From Methanosarcina sp. (lineage in GTDB: Archaea > Halobacteriota > Methanosarcinia > Methanosarcinales > Methanosarcinaceae), in the NCBI GenBank assembly GCA_017883485.1, contig JADGNM010000042.1:1-11720 (forward strand): a DNA stretch of 11,720 nt, read 5' to 3'. The position numbers and the translations under genes were made by a program. The notes under the pieces are model-generated. The model saw only the letters and a list, made by a program, of their open reading frames with translations. It did no database searches and was not told where the DNA came from. This document shows, one piece after another, positions 7,741 through 11,720 of the stretch (positions within the stretch are counted from its first letter, which is position 1; each line of letters starts with the position of its first letter).

Positions 7741-7945
7741 TTCCTCAGGGTTCAGGCCAGAAAGATGCTGCCTTCCGTCATGACAGCTGGAGATATTGGG
7801 ATATATCCCTGAACGGTTAGTAAGCAAGAAAATTGCAGAGAGTAATACCGATGTAATTATCCTGCATGATATAAAGCTTGTGAAAAACTTCACAAAAAGG
7901 CTGGAATTGAAGGAGTTTAAAAAAATAGCCGACTACTATGATTGA
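7741..7945 (+). pseudogene. Frameshifted 3' remnant of an unidentified gene
   Basis: A forward frame open from 7741 reads MLPSVMTAGDIGIYP and hits TGA at 7810-7812. One base later the next frame continues ERLVSKKIAESNTDVIILHD, then IKLVKNFTKRLELKEFKKIA and ends at TGA 7943-7945. Removing one C from the CCC at 7807-7809 joins the two into one sensible protein tail of about 65 residues. No start codon with a ribosome-binding site precedes it, and a TAG lies at 7738-7740. The 5' part therefore appears lost where it abuts the divergent 7077-7709 gene. I cannot name the family. Confidence 0.7.
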
Positions 7946-8162
7946 CAAATGAAAAGAAATTAATTGAAATAGTTTGATAAATATTTAAAAGTTTGATCTG
8001 AAAAATCCTAAACTAGAAGCCTCCAGAAAGAGCTATCCTGACATAATACAATGAAATGGAACCTTATTCAGTATTCAACAAACAAAAAGTTTAATTCCTT
8101 TGATGCGGAATCTAAGGGCAACGCTTAAAAATAATAATTGCCATCTGGATTAGGCTTAAACT

Positions 8163-8202
8163 ATTAATTTCGCAAGGATGCAGAAATGATTGCGAAATTA
8201 AT
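8163..8202. repeat. Inverted repeat with perfect 13-bp arms
   Basis: ATTAATTTCGCAA (8163-8175) and TTGCGAAATTAAT (8190-8202) are perfect reverse complements around a 14-base spacer. As RNA it would form a stable hairpin. As DNA it could be a regulator site. It lies about 220 bases beyond the stop of the decayed forward gene and about 220 bases before the dys TATA box, and no T-tract follows. Its role is unknown. Confidence 0.85.
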
Positions 8203-8375
8203 TCTAAAGAAAGTGTTCGTTATAAAATGAAAGAGTTATTTATAAGCGGGATTGGTACATACTCCGGACATTTGAACATCGTCACTTTATATTCTTCACT
8301 TTAGAATTCAAATTTATTTAATTGAAAATAAATTCTCGCTGTTAAAATCAATCATTTACCCCATAAGAATCAATC

Positions 8376-8396
8376 TTCACTGATATCATTAGTGAA
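8376..8396. promoter_or_regulatory. 21-bp dyad upstream of the dys TATA box
   Basis: TTCACTGAT and ATTAGTGAA flank the centre ATC and are reverse complements at eight of nine positions. The dyad is centred about 44 bp upstream of the probable TATA box, a position suited to an activator or repressor site for dys. No bound protein can be named. The two regulators encoded just downstream are obvious candidates, by location only. Confidence 0.45.
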
Positions 8397-8423
8397 AAAG
8401 TCCACATATGTTGATATTTAATA

Positions 8424-8435
8424 AAAAATATATAA
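8424..8435 (+). promoter_or_regulatory. Probable TATA box for dys
   Basis: AAAAATATATAA is a strong archaeal TATA-like element. A start about 25 bases downstream, near 8456, gives a leader of about 80 bases before the preferred ATG at 8535. Confidence 0.5.
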
Positions 8436-8534
8436 TTATTTAGCTTTATTCGTGTTTCTTACCTTCTATTACCAGATGCCTCAAGTGTAGGAAATAAAGG
8501 TAACTATCACTATCTGTTTGCTATGGAGAATGGT

Positions 8535-9572
8535 ATGCGTCATAATGTATTTACAAACAACCCGACAGTTCCGATAGATGTAAAGGATAGGTCTATAGGC
8601 GAGTTGATGGACGGGATGCTTAAAACAGGTTTCCAGGGAAGGAAATTGGCCGAATCCGTCCAGACCTGGCACAACATGCTGAAAGAAAAGAGCATGACAG
8701 TACTTATGGGTTTATCCGGGGCTATGGTTCCTGCCGGCATGCGCAGAGTTATTTCCTATATGATCAGGGAAAAGATGATAGACTGCTTGGTAAGCACTGG
8801 AGCAAACCTGTTCCATGATTCACATGAAGCTCTCGGCAAGAAGCATTATGTAGGTTCCCATCTGGCTGACGATGAAAAGCTCTTCGAGCACGGCGTGGAT
8901 AGAATATATGATGTCTTTGCAGTGGAAGAGGAGTTCAGAACTGCAGACAACCTGATTGCGGATTTTGCAAAGGAAATCGGGAATAGCTCCTGCTCGTCTC
9001 GGGAATTCATTTTCATGCTTGGAAAGGAACTTGTGAGGCGCGGAGCAGCTGAGGATTCCATAGTTGTAAGTGCATACAGGCACAATATCCCGGTCTTTGT
9101 TCCGGCACTTTCGGACAGTTCAATAGGCATCGGGCTTACAATTGCAAGAAGGAGAGGAGTCAAACTTGAGGTAGACCAGATAAAAGACGTTGACGAGATT
9201 ACGCGGATTGTGGAAAAATCAGGGAAAACTGGAGTAGTTTACATTGGAGGTGGAGTCCCGAAGAATTTTATCCAGCAGACCGAAGTGATTGCTTCTATTC
9301 TTGGAATTGATGTTGGAGGACATGATTATGCAATCCAATACACATCCGATTCTCCGCACTGGGGAGGGCTCTCTGGCTGTACTTTTGACGAAGCGGTCTC
9401 CTGGGGGAAAATTGCCGTCCAGGCAAAAAAGGTGCAGGTCTTCGTAGATGCTACAATTGCTCTTCCGATCGTTGCCCATGCTCTGCACGAAAAGTGCCGC
9501 GGATTGAAGCGCAATGCCCCTATTTTTAACTGGGAAGGGTCTGAAGGGCTTGATGTCAGTTACAGCGAGTAA
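8535..9572 (+). CDS. dys: Deoxyhypusine synthase
   Basis: This NAD-dependent cytoplasmic enzyme transfers the aminobutyl group of spermidine to one lysine of translation factor aIF5A, the first step in making hypusine. Family motifs seen include LMGLSGAMVPAGMR, VSTGANLFHDSHE, the NAD-site-like YIGGGVPKNFIQQ, and the active-site segment DEAVSWGKI. The catalytic lysine is K292 with this start. The C-terminal EGSEGLDVSYSE ends the protein. I chose ATG 8535 (345 aa) because GGAG at 8525-8528 sits six bases upstream. The in-frame ATG at 8523 has no such site and would add four residues. Some archaea carry two paralogues of this enzyme, and the lysine here argues for an active one. A regulator gene follows after 62 bp on the same strand. 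Confidence 0.93.
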   Translation: MRHNVFTNNPTVPIDVKDRSIGELMDGMLKTGFQGRKLAESVQTWHNMLKEKSMTVLMGLSGAMVPAGMRRVISYMIREKMIDCLVSTGANLFHDSHEALGKKHYVGSHLADDEKLFEHGVDRIYDVFAVEEEFRTADNLIADFAKEIGNSSCSSREFIFMLGKELVRRGAAEDSIVVSAYRHNIPVFVPALSDSSIGIGLTIARRRGVKLEVDQIKDVDEITRIVEKSGKTGVVYIGGGVPKNFIQQTEVIASILGIDVGGHDYAIQYTSDSPHWGGLSGCTFDEAVSWGKIAVQAKKVQVFVDATIALPIVAHALHEKCRGLKRNAPIFNWEGSEGLDVSYSE

Positions 9573-9634
9573 CCATACTACAAATCTTTATCATATTTGA
9601 AAGCTTATAAGGAAGACGAGAAGGAGAGGAATAA

Positions 9635-10156
9635 ATGGGTAAAAGAACTCGAATAATCAATGATCCTTCCTATTTGGTACCATTACTTAGAACTTTTGGC
9701 TCAAGAACTCATAAAAGAATTTTCGACACTCTTTCAAATAAGTGGATGACCAAACTAGAGATAGATGAGTTTTTGAGTGCGGATTCATCAAAAAGCCTTC
9801 ATATCCTGAAAAAAGCCGGACTCCTCGAGAGCCAGTGGAGAGTTCCCGAGGCAGGGCAGAAGCCCTCCAAAGAATATCACAGTTCCTATTCCAAGGTTCA
9901 GGTTAACTTTCAATGTTCTTTTGAAGATCTTAGCGATATTATCATGTTGACCTTCAAGCCTTATGAAGAGGTCAAAGATGCTATTGAAGAGCTGGAAAGG
10001 CTTGTAGAAGAAGGCAATACCTCGATGAGTAACCTCACGCGTACCCTTAATAAAAACCCTTTTTATATCTGCGCTGTAGCCCGCAGGTCTGAAAGACTTT
10101 CTGTAATGGGACAAAGATTGAAACTAATTGAAGATGTTGAGGAGAATTACGATTGA
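9635..10156 (+). CDS. ArsR-like helix-turn-helix regulator
   Basis: A 173-residue predicted DNA-binding protein. After a basic N-terminus (MGKRTRII), residues 15-66 carry the pattern of an ArsR-type winged helix: LLRTFGSRTHKRIFDTLSN, then WMTKLEIDEFL and the recognition region SLHILKKAGLLES. A wing with KPSKEYHSSYSKVQV follows. Residues 96-128 are acidic and helical (EEVKDAIEELERLVEEG), suited to dimerisation, and residues 130-173 form a further helical tail. No metal-binding cysteine pair is seen, so it is probably not a classical metal sensor. GGAGAGG lies just upstream of the ATG. A TATA-like CTTATAAGG near 9600 may give its own promoter. The stop overlaps the next gene by one base, so the two regulators are almost certainly cotranscribed. 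The target is unknown. Confidence 0.75.
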   Translation: MGKRTRIINDPSYLVPLLRTFGSRTHKRIFDTLSNKWMTKLEIDEFLSADSSKSLHILKKAGLLESQWRVPEAGQKPSKEYHSSYSKVQVNFQCSFEDLSDIIMLTFKPYEEVKDAIEELERLVEEGNTSMSNLTRTLNKNPFYICAVARRSERLSVMGQRLKLIEDVEENYD

Positions 10157-10953
10157 TGATCAAGATACTCCAGACTAAAAGCGGAGTAACCAAATTTCAG
10201 GTCCTTATCGAAATTGCAGCCCACCAGCCTAATGTCAGGCAAAAGGAAATTGCCGCAAAAATAGGAATAACTCCCCAGGCAGTCTCGGAATACATAAAAG
10301 AGCTTGTAAATGACGGACTGATTACTACTGAGGGCCGGGTCAGGTACCGGATAACCAAAGAAGGCGTGGAATGGGTGCTCGAAAGCGCTGCAGAAATGAA
10401 GCGGTACGCCCGTTTTGTCATGGAAGACATAATCAGTCATGTTTCAACCTGGACAGCTATTGCAAAAGAGGAATTAAAAGAAGGACAGCAGGTTTACCTG
10501 AAAATGGAGAAGGGTCTCCTATATGTAAGCAGTACGGAAAAGACAGGCGCCTCAGGCAATGTTATATCCGATGCTGCCCTGGGCGAGGATGTAGGGGTAA
10601 GCAGTCTCAAAGGCCTGATTGATCTTGAAAATGCGACCATCACAATCTGCAAGGTGCCCAGGGTTGAACGCGGCGGGTCAAGAAAAGTAGATTTCGAACG
10701 CCTTAAAATGCTGGCAGGCTCTAAACCCTATATAGCAGCTATCGGTGTGGAAGCACTTATTGCTCTGCGCAAGATCGGCATAAGCCCGAACGTAATGTTC
10801 GGAACCAATGAATCAGTTATCGAGGCTGCATATCACGGCCTTTCGTCTCTTGTGGTTTCGGTAGACGAGCAGGTCTCTTTGCTCCTCAGTAGATTAGAAA
10901 CCGAGAATCTCGAATATGAGCTCGTAGACCTGACACTGGAGAGTTCCTCCTGA
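10156..10953 (+). CDS. Winged-helix regulator with a C-terminal sensor-like domain
   Basis: A 265-residue protein. Residues 10-70 form a MarR-type winged helix: VTKFQVLIEIAAHQP, the helix-turn-helix RQKEIAAKIGITPQAVSEYI (29-48) and a wing ending YRITKEG. Residues 70-110 are helical. The C-terminal part (about 125-265) has alternating strands and helices with hydrophobic cores (YIAAIGVEALIALRKIGISP, SSLVVSVDEQVSLLL) resembling a small-molecule-binding domain, although I cannot name it or the ligand. The ATG at 10156 overlaps the upstream TGA (TGATG). A TTG at 10153 would add one residue and sits at better distance from GAGGAG (10139-10144), so the first codon is not settled. Pairing with an ArsR-like partner suggests joint regulation, which is inference. 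Confidence 0.8.
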   Translation: MIKILQTKSGVTKFQVLIEIAAHQPNVRQKEIAAKIGITPQAVSEYIKELVNDGLITTEGRVRYRITKEGVEWVLESAAEMKRYARFVMEDIISHVSTWTAIAKEELKEGQQVYLKMEKGLLYVSSTEKTGASGNVISDAALGEDVGVSSLKGLIDLENATITICKVPRVERGGSRKVDFERLKMLAGSKPYIAAIGVEALIALRKIGISPNVMFGTNESVIEAAYHGLSSLVVSVDEQVSLLLSRLETENLEYELVDLTLESSS

Positions 10954-11020
10954 TGTTTAATTTCATTTTTTGAGCTGGCAAAAAGTTCAAGTTTCAAAAT
11001 TCAACTACGATCAAATAATA

Positions 11021-11503
11021 TTATAAAGTATTCGTTTTCTTTATATATGATCTCAATTTCATCAAAGTTTGCGTTCCACGTCTACGTAATTCTTTGATAT
11101 CTTTATGGTATGCAAAAGCTGCTGGTACTAACAGTAATGGCACGGTTGCCGCAGCTTTAGCTCCTTCCGGAACAGGCAATGCGGCTAAAAAGCCCGCTCC
11201 GGTAGCACCATAAATTGGAACTATTGGAATTAGCATAGCTAAACCGAATGTTCTTCTGAAATGGATGCCTATTTTTGCAGCCAGGAAACTATTATGCCCG
11301 ATGAGCAAACCAATACCGATACTGGGCCCTACGGTCCGGAAAGGGTTATATGATGGTCCGATATAAAGTCCAAAGTCAATGCCATACACTGAGACAAGGC
11401 CATGGATTTGATTCCTATCTTGGCTGGAGTTTCCTCCAACGCTTGATAAAACTATGCCTATGTCCAGCTGCAGAGGTCCTCTTTCTACTCCCTTTCCATT
11501 CAT
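11021..11503 (-). CDS. Glycine-rich, partly hydrophobic protein of unknown role
   Basis: I do not recognise a family for these 160 residues. Residues 12-85 are rich in glycine with alternating polar and hydrophobic residues (YGIDFGLYIGPSYNPF, GPSIGIGLLIGHNSF). Two hydrophobic segments follow, about 86-108 (FGLAMLIPIVPIYGATGAGF) and 117-132 (VPLLLVPAAF), then a basic tail (KDIKELRRRGTQ to the end). Membrane association is likely from these. There is no N-terminal signal peptide. The ATG lies about 26 bases from the centre of a good TATA box and lacks a ribosome-binding site, which suggests a leaderless transcript. It converges with the regulator gene ending at 10953. Chance is not excluded, but the promoter, length and internal pattern favour a real gene. 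Confidence 0.6.
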   Translation of the reverse strand: MNGKGVERGPLQLDIGIVLSSVGGNSSQDRNQIHGLVSVYGIDFGLYIGPSYNPFRTVGPSIGIGLLIGHNSFLAAKIGIHFRRTFGLAMLIPIVPIYGATGAGFLAALPVPEGAKAAATVPLLLVPAAFAYHKDIKELRRRGTQTLMKLRSYIKKTNTL

Positions 11504-11524
11504 TATATCATTGCTTTCTCTAAT

Positions 11525-11533
11525 CCATATAAA
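11525..11533 (-). promoter_or_regulatory. TATA box for the 160-aa gene
   Basis: On the reverse strand TTTATATGG is a good archaeal TATA box. Its centre is about 26 bases from the ATG at 11503, the usual TATA-to-start distance, so the transcript should begin at or very near the start codon. Confidence 0.55.
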
Positions 11534-11551
11534 GCTTATCTCTTCTGATTT

Positions 11552-11618
11552 TGTGTAAAAAACTAGCTCCTGTGTAAAAATTAGAATTTTGTGTAAAAAA
11601 TAGGAAAAAGAGTAAAAT
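11552..11618. repeat. 10-bp motif repeated at an exact 19-bp period
   Basis: TGTGTAAAAA begins at 11552, 11571 and 11590 without mismatch. A fourth, degraded copy (AGAGTAAAAT, seven of ten) begins at 11609, in the same phase. Bases after each perfect copy are partly conserved (often a TAG or CTAG). The array starts about 20 bases upstream of the TATA box of the reverse-strand gene. Such positioning suits a row of regulator sites. Confidence 0.8.
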
Positions 11619-11720
11619 GCATTTTAATTTACATTTCGACCCCCATGCAAAAATAGAACATAATTTATTTTTTTGATACAATATATATTTTCACTTCATG
11701 TTCAACTTTTATATTATGAT

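Larger units (their letters stand above)
7946..8522. other. AT-rich gap upstream of dys
   Basis: This stretch has no convincing gene. Two 25-codon frames, 8051-8128 and 8227-8304, both start with ATG but lack ribosome-binding sites and recognisable content. The stretch does contain a long inverted repeat (8163-8202), an AT-rich dyad (8311-8334), a 21-bp dyad (8376-8396) and the probable dys TATA box (8424-8435). It is unusually long for a simple promoter region. Confidence 0.7.
11504..11720. other. Terminal AT-rich upstream region
   Basis: No gene is seen. It holds the TATA box and the 19-bp-period repeats described separately. The rest (about 11620-11720) is AT-rich with runs of T and A and could include a promoter for a gene beyond the window. 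Confidence 0.6.

Noticed and set aside
7687..7893. Reverse-strand frame extending past the start of the 210-aa gene
   Set aside because: No ribosome-binding site and poor composition. The opposite strand carries the more convincing gene remnant.
8051..8128. 25-codon forward frame in the dys upstream gap
   Set aside because: It begins with ATG and has plausible residues, but there is no ribosome-binding site and it is too short to judge.
1..11720. tRNA, rRNA, CRISPR arrays or intact insertion sequences
   Set aside because: Reading the gaps showed no cloverleaf, no regularly spaced identical repeats with unique spacers, and no transposase with terminal repeats. The 19-bp and 23-bp arrays are too short in period to be CRISPR.

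Overview
The window looks like a stretch of a methanogenic archaeal chromosome, most likely Methanosarcina or a close relative. The basis is an archaeal-type leucyl-tRNA synthetase of 967 residues, a deoxyhypusine synthase (an enzyme of archaea and eukaryotes), a threonine synthase with a zinc ribbon, moderate GC content, TATA-type promoters, and long AT-rich gaps containing decayed genes. I did no database search, so genus and family names rest on recognition of motifs.

Layout. 115-357: a small predicted winged-helix protein. 358-1024: no intact gene; it holds a possible reverse-strand gene remnant and, just before thrC, three imperfect 23-bp repeats. 1025-5212: thrC (threonine synthase) then leuS (leucyl-tRNA synthetase), both forward and 66 bp apart, closed by a hairpin-plus-T-tract terminator. 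5248-5957: a decayed reverse-strand gene readable across three frames. 6099-6956 and 7077-7709: two reverse-strand genes, a nitrilase-superfamily amidohydrolase carrying an acidic microsatellite-encoded insert and a conserved-looking winged-helix protein of unknown role, separated by a 15-bp triplicate repeat. 7741-7945: the 3' end of a frameshifted forward gene. 7946-8522: a long AT-rich gap with a 13-bp-arm inverted repeat, a 21-bp dyad and a TATA box. 8535-10953: dys (deoxyhypusine synthase) and two helix-turn-helix regulators, the last two joined by a TGATG overlap. 11021-11503: a reverse-strand glycine-rich, partly hydrophobic protein, probably leaderless. Upstream of its promoter lie three to four copies of a 10-bp motif at an exact 19-bp period.

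Function. The intact genes are mostly housekeeping: threonine synthesis, leucine charging, and the first step of hypusine modification of aIF5A. They are interleaved with probable regulators. The best material for follow-up is non-coding or decayed: the 23-bp and 19-bp periodic repeats, the two dyads upstream of dys, and the two or three pseudogenes. I see no tRNA, rRNA, CRISPR array or intact mobile element, and no complete novel multi-gene system.
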